From SZUA-309 sp965215995 (GTDB lineage Bacteria; Pseudomonadota; Gammaproteobacteria; Pseudomonadales; Azotimanducaceae): 64,000 nucleotides of DNA. Shown here piece by piece: positions 52,601 through 60,240 of the stretch; position 1 is the stretch's first letter; each line of letters opens with the position of its first letter. The DNA lies in the NCBI GenBank assembly GCA_965215995.1, contig OZ244128.1:1922001-1986000 (forward strand), given 5' to 3'. Both the position numbers and the translations under genes were made by a program. Under the pieces are notes generated by a model. That model was given only the letters and a program-made list of their open reading frames with translations, searched no databases and had not been told where the DNA came from.

Positions 52601-52750
52601 GGCATCACCCGCATTGCAGATGGCATCCCCGAACTCGAAGAACATGCTTTCTGCACTTCCCGCCAGCGCTTCCAGCTCTGCCGCATCGAAGGACGCGAAC
52701 ATCTCCACACCGGCAAGGAATTCCGCTATCGATTCGTTCCCTTCACTCAC
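49697..52750 (-). CDS. C39 peptidase ABC transporter with two N-terminal cyclic-nucleotide-binding-like domains
   Basis: The 1017-residue protein begins with two cNMP-binding-like domains (about 8-140 and 150-265; G-D-L-V-G-E-A-A is a phosphate-cassette-like stretch). A C39 peptidase follows (about 300-430) with Q309, C315 (M-D-C-G-A-A-C-L), H388 (G-Y-H-Y-I-V) and D404 (V-A-D-P-A-R-G), all four expected residues. Six membrane helices and an ATPase (G-Q-S-G-S-G-K-T, L-S-G-G-Q, L-I-F-D-E-A-T-S) complete it. It should remove the GG leader and export the peptides. The layout is like cyanobacterial HetC. It is last in the operon TolC-FHA-HlyD-ABC. The GTG start lies 44 bp after the HlyD stop. Confidence 0.93.
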   Translation of the reverse strand: MSEGNESIAEFLAGVEMFASFDAAELEALAGSAESMFFEFGDAICNAGDACNGPMVVRNGQVRIFTEEAGKEINMGVRKASDVVGEVGAVREVNHESSVRASAKTEILFVPREAIGAALSKNREAAKFVSSYVAIRAAGVVVNRLFNLKGKAEPSELEALVSSVGVKRIKAGEPLLSQGATDDRRLYAIRQGSVRLAREEEGTEYVLNTLNPGDLVGEAAAMKGGAQFASATAVTDAVVLIVPESTVRALMELNPAVQELLEDRVESLDKELERQKQVAERRGRPALFDLSSKAGLGERVLPRFQLIEQAEEMDCGAACLAMICKHHGVPATLGKLRELANVTTEGATLDSLAKAGEALGFTTRGMRCGFESLLAFEMPFIAHWEGYHYIVVYGISKKNVWVADPARGFSKMSLADFEKGWSGTVLLFTPGTELLDLAASATPWVRFVRYLQPFRGLLGYLILATLVIEVLGLAPPVIVQNILDRVIVNGSVDLLTTLIIGLVIAQTFTQLTTLMRGFLSNFLVRNLDFAMISQFFRHTLSLPLSFFDRRRTGDIFARFQENQTVRDFMTESTISTLLNVLMVFIYFIVLFMYSATLTGVLIAMIVPIAALTLLVTGRIKAYARATFEASTDAEAVLMETISGAETVKAMSIERPMRMRWEKRYVKALDVQYRSARFDLLIAFVGQMLNSATTVVVLWLGASMVLSNELTIGQLMAFNMLMGSVMSPLMGLIGLWDDIQETGVAMERLGDVLDLEPEQRPGDVDSRIVLPEVRGDIRFDDVYFRYSNEGPYVLEGINLDINAGEVVAVVGQSGSGKTTLAKLIAGFYTPGEGQILVDGFDLDLVDKEQYRAQLGYVMQNNLLFSGTVAENIAAGEENPDKRRVMDVAKLADAHSFISMMPLGYEQTVGERGMGLSGGQMQRICIARALYRDPRILIFDEATSALDSQSETNILRNMQEMLEGRTAIIIAHRLSTIMRADKILVLYEGSIVEQGSHEELVDRQGMYHQLVQSQLSAYG

Positions 52751-52794
52751 CCACCAAACTCCCTCTGTCTCTCATCCGGAACGTCTCGTCGCAG

Positions 52795-54177
52795 CTAGCT
52801 GGTTGTTATCTTCCGAATCGGATCCAACGCCACATCCACAAGTCGGCGATTCCGCACGACCACCTCCGCGCTCGCACCCATCCCGTAGCGTATTGGTCGC
52901 ACGCCCTCGCTGGTATCGAACTCATCTTTGTCCAGTCCGATACGGCCCTTGTAGACCATCTTTTTCATATCGCGATCGAAGTAGGCCACCTCACCGATGA
53001 ACTCCAGGGTCCCTTCGATGAACCCGTAGCGCTGGTAGGGGAACGGGTTGAACTTCAGCTTCACGGGCATTCCCAGCTCGAGAAGTCCGCTGTCGCTCTC
53101 AGGAATCTTGACCTCGAGTATCTTCCTGGCATTGTCGGGTGCCAGAACCACGATGGGTGTTTTCTCGGTGATCTGAGCACCGACCTGGGTCTGCGGTATC
53201 TGGGTGACGACACCATTTGAAGGAGAGCGGATCCGCAGGAAGTTGTCATCATCGATGTCTTCGAACCGGATCCGATCCGCGACTGCAGCTTCATCCTGGG
53301 ACTTCTGCAGCTGCATGCGGATTTTCCTCTCTTCTTCCTGCATGGCGATGATCTGATCCTGACGCTGCTGCCGGGTGCTCATCAGGTTCTCCAGCTTTTT
53401 CTGCAGATCTTCCTGGCGTTTCGCGTACTCCTGACCCAGCTTGATCTCGAACTCGCCAAGCTCAGTTTCGGCCACTCGCACGTCGTGCCCCTTCTCCATG
53501 TAGTCCTTTTCCTTGGTCCGAACCTGTGCTGCTGAAATACCACCGCCGGTCTCACTTTCGTTGAGTCGCTTGTAGCGCTGGTACTCCTCCCAGGCTCTGC
53601 GTTCCTGTTCCTGTGCTTTCTCGAGCTTCGCTCTCGCCTTGGCCAGCTTCAGACGCTGCTCCTCGCCGAGCTTCGCCATCCCTTCTGCGGAGAGCTTTTC
53701 GTACTCGGCCTCATTGGCACGGATCTGCTCTTCCAGCAGCGCCAGCTTGACGGACATCGCCTCCCGTTTGGCAGGAAATGCGTCAAATGCGCGCTGGGCG
53801 TTCAACAGCGCCAGCTGGGCGATGTCCGCCTGACCGGCCAGCCGGATAGCGTCGAGTGAATTCAGGCGGGCAATGGTGTCACCCTTGCGAACGGGCTGTC
53901 CCTCCGTGACATAAAGCTCCACCAGCTCTCCTTTGATTGGCACGTACACCCGATCCTGCTCCTGCTCTGGAGATACCGTGCCTTGAACCGACACGACAAC
54001 TGGCGCCTTTCGGTAGAACGAGTACGCAAGACCTACGACCAGCAGCGAGAAGACCAGTAGCAGCACCATCCGCACCATCCAGGATGGCTGCGAGAGCATG
54101 ATGCTCATGCCTTCGGCGGACAGGTCCTCATCGATGTTGTCCAGACCCCGGCGGGATTTGTGATAAACGGCAGTCAT
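52795..54177 (-). CDS. HlyD-family membrane fusion protein
   Basis: The 460-residue protein has one membrane helix (about 34-55), a first lipoyl half-motif (P-I-K-G-E-L-V-E-L-Y-V-T-E-G-Q-P-V-R-K-G-D), a long coiled coil (about 125-310), a second half-motif (I-R-S-P-S-N-G-V-V) and a C-terminal beta-barrel domain. It links the ABC transporter to the outer-membrane factor in type I secretion. Its ATG overlaps the FHA gene stop (54174-54177), so the two are co-translated. No peptidase or other addition is visible. Confidence 0.9.
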   Translation of the reverse strand: MTAVYHKSRRGLDNIDEDLSAEGMSIMLSQPSWMVRMVLLLVFSLLVVGLAYSFYRKAPVVVSVQGTVSPEQEQDRVYVPIKGELVELYVTEGQPVRKGDTIARLNSLDAIRLAGQADIAQLALLNAQRAFDAFPAKREAMSVKLALLEEQIRANEAEYEKLSAEGMAKLGEEQRLKLAKARAKLEKAQEQERRAWEEYQRYKRLNESETGGGISAAQVRTKEKDYMEKGHDVRVAETELGEFEIKLGQEYAKRQEDLQKKLENLMSTRQQRQDQIIAMQEEERKIRMQLQKSQDEAAVADRIRFEDIDDDNFLRIRSPSNGVVTQIPQTQVGAQITEKTPIVVLAPDNARKILEVKIPESDSGLLELGMPVKLKFNPFPYQRYGFIEGTLEFIGEVAYFDRDMKKMVYKGRIGLDKDEFDTSEGVRPIRYGMGASAEVVVRNRRLVDVALDPIRKITTS

Positions 54178-56771
54178 GATTCCTCCTCGATTTCCGGCAG
54201 CAAGGCAAGCTTCGCATCGAGGACGTCGGGATCCAGCACGATGCGCAGATCCTCCAGCCAGCGTCTCTGGCGAGCGGCTTCCTTACTGATCTCTTCAAGT
54301 AACGATGATTGGTTGGGCGTCGGCATGGATCCGATGGTGTCCGACAGACGCGCTGCTTCGGTTGCGCTGGCATAGGCATCGGACAGACGCTCCGCCTGAG
54401 CGCTGAATCTGCTGCTGACCGACTCTTCCACCCGGAGCACACCGCGAATGCCACCTTCTGCCTGATAGCCAGACCAGGCCAACGAGGCTTCCTGGAAGCG
54501 CTCATCGATAGTCACCATGATCTCGCTTTCGAAACCCTCGAAGTCGGGACGCAGGGCCTCCAGGTAGTAGACGTCCTCCGGGGTCAGGGTCTGCCAGAAC
54601 TCGAGCAGCCTGACATCAAAACCCGCCTCAGAGCGCCCGGCCTCGAGCGCCTCGAAGGCCTGATCGATCTGCGCCATACGTTCGGCTTCCTGGATTGCTG
54701 GCTGTTGCCAGGCCGGGTCTTCAACCCCGCGCAGCAACTCTACCGCCCGCGACCCATTGCCACCGCGCCACGCGGTCTGCGCTTCGGCAAACCGATCCAT
54801 CGCCTGCGCATCCGGCAGGACTTCTTCGAGCCAGGACGATGCAGCTTCCTGTACCAGCTCCGTTCTCATGGTAAGTCCGTCACGGGCCTCGGCCAGCGCC
54901 AGCAGATTCCGCTCATCGTAAGTGGTGATCAGAGCCTGGAAGTCACTGACGTCTGAGGCCAGCTCGTCCACACCGGCGATGGTCTCGTACCTGGCTTTGA
55001 ACTGCGCGATTTCCGTCTGAGCCTGAGAGAGCTCCCCGCGGTTCAGCAGCCGAGTCAGGCTATCCGTGAAATCTCTGATCGAGTTGCCGTACACCGAGTC
55101 CTGCTCACGCAGGAGGCGGAAGTCGCTGACGATGCCAGCCATGAAATCGGCCAGATCATCATCGTACTCGGACATCTGCCGGCTCAGACGCTCGAAGCGA
55201 GCCGAATTCTGATCCCATTGGGTCACCAGGCTTGCGACCGCGCTCTGATGATCGAACAGCTCGTTCAGCGAGTCGTACTCCGGTCGTTCTTCAACATGTG
55301 CTGCCACCTGTCCCGCCCAGCCAAGCACCGTCAGCATCTCGCCAGCACGCGGGAGGCTGTCAAACTCGGTCCGTGCCTGCTCCAGGAGGTCTTCAGCCCG
55401 GTCGAACTGGTCACTGGACAGGAGACTCAGCCAATCCGGTGCCATAGCTCTGACAAGTGCCTCTTCACCCGTTCTGGCGATAGCTTCGTTTTCACTGCCG
55501 GCGGCAAGGTACTCGTTCGCCTTGCGCGCGCTCTCGAGGTAGGCCTCTTCCTCGAACAGCGCCCGCACCTGCCGCCCGTCCGCATCCTGTAAGTAGGTGT
55601 ACGTGGCAATGGAGCCAATGAGGGCAACGGCAGCAAGCGCTCCGAGTAACACCCTGGGGCTGATGGCAGACCTGCCTCCGAGCGCCGAAGCAGCCGCAGC
55701 GAGACGGGCCGTGCTCTTCTTCCGCCGTTTCGCGGATTCGACTGACCCCTCGGCCTCCTCCTCCCCGGTTGAGCCATCGTCGTCGTCGTAGAACACATCA
55801 AGGAAGGAGGTCGCCGAGTCGATGAACTGGGTTCGATCGGGTGCCATCCCATCCGTCGTCGTCTGCACGCCTGAGACATCGGACGCGGTCTGCGCATCCG
55901 GTTCAGGAACTGATTCAGGTTCTGCTTCCAGCTCTGGATGCGACTCCGCTCCTGCCGCCGGCTCGACAACGGCAGGCTCCTGTGTCCGATCCGCTTCCAC
56001 GGAGGAACTGTCTGTGCCGGAATCCGTGTGCTCCGCGGCACTCCTTTTCTCAGGTTCCGGCTCTCTGGCCGGCGGCGCGATCATGGTTCGGTCGTCGTGT
56101 GCCTGCTCGATCTCAACCGTGTAGCTGAACAGACCGTCGCCAAAGCGCACCGTGCTGCCACTCGACAGCACGCGGCTTCGCTCATCGAGCCTGTCGCCAT
56201 CCAGAAATGTGCCGTTGGCGCTGTCCAGATCCTCGATGCACGGCTGACCGCCTTTCAGCACGATCACCGCATGACGGCGTGAAATCTGCTGAACGTCCTC
56301 CGGATACTCGGTCTTCAACCGGTCGAAGATCTCATCCTTGCGGGAAATGAGGAACGGGTACCTGCCGATGACGATGGTATCCAGTGCCGGGTGGGGGCTC
56401 GTGGGGACCAGCGACATGCTGATCTCCGGTGCACGGGCAACCATGGTGCGATCGTCCTGGGCATCCTGCTCGATCGCCACAACGAACCGGAACTCTCCAC
56501 CGAGATCCAGCTCATCACCCGTGTTCAGAGGCACCGGAGTTTTAGCGAGGCGTTCGTGATTGACGAACGTACCGTTCAGGCTCTCGAGGTCTGCTATGAA
56601 GCAGGCGCCATTCTCCACGAATATCCGAGCATGCCGTCGAGACAGGCGACCCGACTTGTCCTCCGGTTGAGCGGCGAAGGGCTGTTCTCGCCGGCCAATG
56701 GAAAAGAGGTCGTCCTCGATGGTTATGGGCGACATCGACGGATCGTCTATCGGATTCAGAACGATCTTCAA
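54174..56771 (-). CDS. Double FHA-domain membrane protein with large C-terminal helical domain
   Basis: I chose the TTG at 56771, after GAGGAG, which gives L-K-I-V-L-N-P-I-D-D-P, a typical FHA start; the frame is open to a GTG at 56927 that would overlap the upstream gene. The 865-residue protein has FHA 1 (about 1-95; S-I-G-R, L-S-R-R-H-A, S-L-N-G-T-F), FHA 2 (about 130-220; V-I-G-R, I-S-R-R-H-A, S-A-N-G-T-F), an acidic linker, a membrane helix (about 372-394) and a helical periplasmic domain of about 470 residues. D-D-R-T-M appears twice and P-D-R-T-Q once: likely phosphothreonine sites. It sits between the TolC and HlyD genes, so it may regulate the exporter. Confidence 0.82.
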   Translation of the reverse strand: MKIVLNPIDDPSMSPITIEDDLFSIGRREQPFAAQPEDKSGRLSRRHARIFVENGACFIADLESLNGTFVNHERLAKTPVPLNTGDELDLGGEFRFVVAIEQDAQDDRTMVARAPEISMSLVPTSPHPALDTIVIGRYPFLISRKDEIFDRLKTEYPEDVQQISRRHAVIVLKGGQPCIEDLDSANGTFLDGDRLDERSRVLSSGSTVRFGDGLFSYTVEIEQAHDDRTMIAPPAREPEPEKRSAAEHTDSGTDSSSVEADRTQEPAVVEPAAGAESHPELEAEPESVPEPDAQTASDVSGVQTTTDGMAPDRTQFIDSATSFLDVFYDDDDGSTGEEEAEGSVESAKRRKKSTARLAAAASALGGRSAISPRVLLGALAAVALIGSIATYTYLQDADGRQVRALFEEEAYLESARKANEYLAAGSENEAIARTGEEALVRAMAPDWLSLLSSDQFDRAEDLLEQARTEFDSLPRAGEMLTVLGWAGQVAAHVEERPEYDSLNELFDHQSAVASLVTQWDQNSARFERLSRQMSEYDDDLADFMAGIVSDFRLLREQDSVYGNSIRDFTDSLTRLLNRGELSQAQTEIAQFKARYETIAGVDELASDVSDFQALITTYDERNLLALAEARDGLTMRTELVQEAASSWLEEVLPDAQAMDRFAEAQTAWRGGNGSRAVELLRGVEDPAWQQPAIQEAERMAQIDQAFEALEAGRSEAGFDVRLLEFWQTLTPEDVYYLEALRPDFEGFESEIMVTIDERFQEASLAWSGYQAEGGIRGVLRVEESVSSRFSAQAERLSDAYASATEAARLSDTIGSMPTPNQSSLLEEISKEAARQRRWLEDLRIVLDPDVLDAKLALLPEIEEES

Positions 56772-56868
56772 CTGCTTCTGCTCCTCAGTACTTGCAGGTC
56801 TTATTGTTGTTTTGTTGTTGTTTTGCCAGCTCTGGGCGGGAAAGACGGTACCTCCCTCCTCCCCGGTT

Positions 56869-58326
56869 CTAGTTCGCGTCCATGAGCTGGGAGACCTGGG
56901 TGGTCTGATCCGGCCTCCAGCCACCACCCAACGCCTTATAGAGCTCCACTGTCTCGTTCAGAATCTGCTGGTAGGCATCGAGCCTACTCTGCTGGGCATC
57001 CAGGAGTGTGCGTTCCGTCTCGAACAGCTCAAGCTGAGATACCAGACCTTCTGCAAAGCTGTCACGCTGTCCGTTTCGAACATCGGTCAGGAACATCGCC
57101 TGATCCTCCAGCTCCTGCATCTGCCGATAACGAACGCTGAGGTTGTTCAACCGCACCTCCACGTCCTCGAGCGCCATCAGCACCTGCCTGCGATACGTTT
57201 CGACGGATGCTCTTCGCGTGTGCTCGTTTGTTTCGATCTCACGCTTGACCTCCCGGCTGAACATGCCGCTACCATCCAGCGTGTAGGTGAGCTGCCAGGC
57301 GTCGATGAAGGAGTTGACCAGGCTGCTCCCGGAGGTTGCGGCCAGATTCAGGTTGAGCGAGGGCAACCGCTTGAGCCGCGCAACGCCCAGCGCGTGGTGC
57401 GCACGCAGCACGTCGTACTCCGCTTTCAGAACGTCCGGCCGCCGGGCGAGCATGTCGGCTGGCAACAGGTCGGGAACGGGAATCACGTCCACCGTATCCA
57501 GCGAGCCCGGCACGACTTCCAACTCTCCGGCCGGCCTGCCGAGAAGGGTTGCCAGCTCCAGCTCGGTTTGCCGCCGTGTTCGCTCCTGCTCGTAGAGCGT
57601 GGTCTTCAGTCGGCTGATCTCCGCCTCCTGGCTCAAAATCCGCGTTCTCGGCACCAGTCCTTCTTCATATTGAGCTTCATAGATGCGCAGCAACTGCTCA
57701 CCACGCTGAATGGAATCCTGCTGATTGCCGATCTGCTCATCCAGGCGTCGGATGAGGAAGTATTTGCTGGCCACCTTGCCAACCAGCGACAGGTACGCGC
57801 CGCGCCAGTCCATCTCGGACATTCTGTACTCGGCCTCCTGCACTTCCTGCTGCTTCTTCAGCTTGCCCCAAAGATCGATCTCCCAGGAAACCTGCAGGCC
57901 AAGCACTTCGGTATTGTCGACCGTCTGACTGTTGCTGCCGTCCGATTCCTGCCGTACGCCATAGGTCTGCCTGGGATTGAGCGAGGTTTCCGGACGTCGA
58001 TCTCCCTGAGCATGACGAACGTCCAGGGACTCTCTTTCCAATGCAAGGGTGGCAATCTTCAGATCCATCCCCTGGGAAATGGCTTCATCGATGAGGCCGT
58101 TCAGCAGCGGATCGCCAAACCCCTTCCACCATTGCGGTTGAATGACCTCGGAGGTGGTCACCACACGATTGTCCAGCTCGGACCAGTTGGGCTTGGTAGC
58201 GGCTTCCGGCGTCTGGTATTCAGGTCCGCTCAGATCCACGGTGCCACACCCGGCAAGCAGCATGACAGCGAGCCCCAGCAGGCGGCGATGAGTCAGCACA
58301 GAATTGAATCCGATCGAGATGGGCAT
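56869..58326 (-). CDS. Outer-membrane factor, TolC/NodT-type lipoprotein
   Basis: The 485-residue protein has a lipobox (LLAGC, Cys about residue 27) and the two-repeat outer-membrane efflux structure with long helices and beta segments: W-W-K-G-F-G-D-P-L-L near residue 66, S-W-E-I-D-L-W-G near 147, and R-R-P-D-V-L-K-A-E near 290. It provides the outer-membrane exit duct. AAGGGGGGAAC precedes the ATG. It is first in the minus-strand secretion operon (OMF-FHA-HlyD-ABC); the 97 bp to the FHA start hold no other gene. Confidence 0.9.
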   Translation of the reverse strand: MPISIGFNSVLTHRRLLGLAVMLLAGCGTVDLSGPEYQTPEAATKPNWSELDNRVVTTSEVIQPQWWKGFGDPLLNGLIDEAISQGMDLKIATLALERESLDVRHAQGDRRPETSLNPRQTYGVRQESDGSNSQTVDNTEVLGLQVSWEIDLWGKLKKQQEVQEAEYRMSEMDWRGAYLSLVGKVASKYFLIRRLDEQIGNQQDSIQRGEQLLRIYEAQYEEGLVPRTRILSQEAEISRLKTTLYEQERTRRQTELELATLLGRPAGELEVVPGSLDTVDVIPVPDLLPADMLARRPDVLKAEYDVLRAHHALGVARLKRLPSLNLNLAATSGSSLVNSFIDAWQLTYTLDGSGMFSREVKREIETNEHTRRASVETYRRQVLMALEDVEVRLNNLSVRYRQMQELEDQAMFLTDVRNGQRDSFAEGLVSQLELFETERTLLDAQQSRLDAYQQILNETVELYKALGGGWRPDQTTQVSQLMDAN

Positions 58327-58588
58327 GTTCCCCCCTTAAATGTGTGCGCAAATACAGGCCTCCCACCCTCCGACGCGCGACAGCCCTACTCGGTCCCTGA
58401 TCGTCTCGCATCGGTGCGAACCTGCAGGCTGATCGACGCATCGGGCCTGCAGGGCACACTCAAGCAAGAATAGGGTCCACATCGCGAGAATGGAAGCATT
58501 CCGGCCTACGGAAGAAAGGCCCCGAAGGGCCTTTCCTGAGGTTCCGCCTTTCGGCGGTCTGGTCTTGTCAGCTCGATGAGGAGCGTGA

Positions 58589-58849
58589 CTAGCAGACCAG
58601 AACGTTGAAGTAGCTGCGGAAGATCTGAGTGCGCGTCCAGGTCTTCACGGTGCGGTACTTGCGGGTCCAGCCCTTGCCGTACACGTAGACGTGGCCGAGG
58701 AAGGCCAGCGCCCGCTCGCCCCGGTAGGCCCAGCTCGTGCTCTGGACGGTGGAGCCCAGGTGCTGCCGGGCGATGATGCCGCCACCAGCGACTGCGGACA
58801 GGGCTGCCTGGTCAAGCTCATTAGAAACGTTGAGGTCTGCTACGATCAT
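58589..58849 (-). CDS. Double-glycine-leader peptide, copy 3
   Basis: Same 86-residue precursor as copies 1 and 2 (leader 1-23, cut after G23; mature part 63 residues, basic, aromatic-rich, C-terminal Cys). The ATG at 58849 has AAGGAG upstream. It lies upstream of, and in the same orientation as, the secretion operon that starts at 58326. Its terminator keeps the GAAAGGCCC/GGGCCTTTC stem but has a weakened T-tract, so some read-through into the transport operon is possible. Confidence 0.85.
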   Translation of the reverse strand: MIVADLNVSNELDQAALSAVAGGGIIARQHLGSTVQSTSWAYRGERALAFLGHVYVYGKGWTRKYRTVKTWTRTQIFRSYFNVLVC

Positions 58850-58906
58850 TTTCAATCTCCTTGGTTGGTTGGGTTAAGCACCATTTGCCGTGCTTGCCTA
58901 AGAGAT

Positions 58907-58964
58907 TGCAGATGCCGTGCCAGGTTTGCTCAGGACGCCGAAAATATTTTTTAACCTACTGATT
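58907..58964 (-). promoter_or_regulatory. Sigma-54 promoter and IHF-like site of peptide copy 3
   Basis: The -24/-12 element TGGCACGGCATCTGCA is at 58907-58922 (minus strand) with GG-N10-GC spacing; the IHF-like AATCAGTAGGTTA is at 58952-58964. It is identical to copies 1 and 2. Confidence 0.85.
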
Positions 58965-59032
58965 TAAAAGAGAAAATATCTTCTGCTCAACGCCGCGCAG
59001 CGATCTTGCACGGTTACTGGAGGATTCCGAGT

Positions 59033-59049
59033 GTCTGTACAATACAGAC
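59033..59049. promoter_or_regulatory. Upstream activator palindrome of peptide copy 3
   Basis: GTCTGT-ACAAT-ACAGAC is a perfect 6-bp inverted repeat. It starts 112 bp upstream of the -24 GG, the same distance (111 bp) as the nearer site of copy 1, although the sequences in between differ after the shared repeat ends. That makes functional conservation likely. Confidence 0.75.
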
Positions 59050-59084
59050 TATATTGGACTTTTTTGTCGGTACTAAGGGGACAA

Positions 59085-59870
59085 TCAATCGGAAATCAGC
59101 GTCTTATCGTCCGCTTCGAGGGCAACGGCCGGATTGACCTGTGTGACCGCTTCTTCAAACGCTTTCACCACCACCGCCGTCACGTTGTCCCGGGCGCCCA
59201 GCTCCAAGGCCCGCGCCACCAGTGAATGCGCGGCCGAAGCGCAATCTCGCTGCTTCAGGCAATCGCCGAGATCCTGCTCTTCCAGCACCCCACTCAACCC
59301 GTCCGAACAGAGCAGAAACGTATCACCCGGGCTGATCTCACACGCCAGTCGGTCCAATGCCAGCTCCGAGGTAACGCCCAACGCTCTGGTGACCATGTTC
59401 GCTTCAGGGTGGCTCCGCGCCTCCGCCATCGTTATCTGGCCACTGTTGACCAGTTCCTGGACACGGCTGTGGTCTTCGCTCAACAGCGACAGCCGATCAC
59501 CCTGCAATCGATATAGCCTGCAATCACCCGCCCACAGGCAACAACCTGATGTGCCACGCGCGACCAGCACCAGCACGGTGGCGCCGATCAGCTCCGATCC
59601 TCGCATGGCTGCCTGCTCGACCAGGAACGCGTTGACCCCTCCGAGCGTTTTCGCTGTCTGCTCGACGGCATCATCCAGCTCCGCAACCCGGTCCAGTTCC
59701 GAAAGCGCGCTCACGATCGAACGACTCGCGAAATCCCCCGCAGAATGACCGCCCATGCCATCGGCCACCGCCCACAGCTCCAGCTCATCCATTGCCAGAT
59801 AGGCGTCTTCGTTGACCGATCGGACGGTTCCCACGTCCGTTACGCCGGCTGAAGACCAATCGATGACCAT
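59085..59870 (-). CDS. PP2C-family Ser/Thr phosphatase
   Basis: The 261-residue protein has the PP2C metal and phosphate motifs: G-T-V-R-S-V-N-E-D-A-Y, A-D-G-M-G-G-H-S-A-G-D, L-C-S-D-G-L-S-G and R-D-N-V-T-A-V-V-V. I chose the ATG at 59870, behind AGGGGGAG, over the one ten codons upstream. It should reverse the kinase encoded at 62478, acting on FHA partner proteins. It is a stand-alone gene, divergent from the peptide operon that starts at 59983. Confidence 0.9.
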   Translation of the reverse strand: MVIDWSSAGVTDVGTVRSVNEDAYLAMDELELWAVADGMGGHSAGDFASRSIVSALSELDRVAELDDAVEQTAKTLGGVNAFLVEQAAMRGSELIGATVLVLVARGTSGCCLWAGDCRLYRLQGDRLSLLSEDHSRVQELVNSGQITMAEARSHPEANMVTRALGVTSELALDRLACEISPGDTFLLCSDGLSGVLEEQDLGDCLKQRDCASAAHSLVARALELGARDNVTAVVVKAFEEAVTQVNPAVALEADDKTLISD

Positions 59871-59925
59871 TTCTCCCCCTGCAGTACCTGCCACGTGCAC
59901 CGTGCTCAGCCGGCAAGTCAGGCAC

Positions 59926-59941
59926 TGGCGCCGTTCTTGCG
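59926..59941 (+). promoter_or_regulatory. Sigma-54 promoter of the 59983 operon
   Basis: TGGCGCCGTTCTTGCG has GG (59927-59928) and GC (59939-59940) exactly 10 bp apart and fits TGGCRC-N5-TTGC. It is 42 bp upstream of the second peptide's ATG. No IHF site or GTCTGT palindrome is seen close to it. Confidence 0.75.
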
Positions 59942-59982
59942 CTTTGCTATTCTACCGATATTGCCAATCGGGGGAGAGGGTC

Positions 59983-60189
59983 ATGGCTGACCGTCAGTCG
60001 TCACTGAGAATCAACGATCTCAACCAGAGCAGCGAGCTCGATCGGGCCGCTATGCGTCACATCATCGGCGGCAGCGCGAGGGCGCTGGTGCTTCGCCAGT
60101 CGGCTGAGCTGCTGCTGAGCAGCCCGCGACCGTCGAGACCAGCACTGGACGCACCGTTCGCCCGCTTCATAGAGCCGACAGAAGACTGA
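59983..60189 (+). CDS. Second double-glycine-leader peptide (different mature part)
   Basis: The 68-residue precursor has a leader of 30 residues with D-L-N-x-S-x-E-L-D-x-A-A-M-x3-I-G-G: L19, M24 and I27 sit at -12, -7 and -4 before G29-G30. This matches the triplicated peptide at D-L-N, S, E-L-D, A-A and G-G, so the same C39 transporter should process it. The mature part (38 residues) is Ala/Leu/Arg/Pro-rich and unlike the other peptide. GGGGGAGAGGG precedes the ATG. It is first in an operon with a PpiC-type foldase and a sigma-54 activator, behind its own sigma-54 promoter. Confidence 0.78.
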   Translation: MADRQSSLRINDLNQSSELDRAAMRHIIGGSARALVLRQSAELLLSSPRPSRPALDAPFARFIEPTED

Positions 60190-60240
60190 ACCCCATCTGA
60201 TCAGCTCCCGGAAAATTACTGGCAGGATGGGAAGGACTAC

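Larger units (their letters stand above)
58512..58966 (-). repeat. Peptide cassette copy 3 (direct repeat of copy 1)
   Basis: 58512-58966 matches 45630-46084 in the same orientation, 12882 bp apart, and is the inverse of copy 2. To the right it shares a few dozen more bases only with copy 2. On its left the T7 tract of the terminator is reduced to TTTCTTCC, and the TIR-tail sequence is absent. Confidence 0.9.

Noticed and set aside
56772..56927. GTG start of the larger FHA protein at 56927
   Set aside because: It would overlap the outer-membrane factor gene and add residues with no FHA similarity; the TTG at 56771 fits the domain start and has a GAGGAG site.
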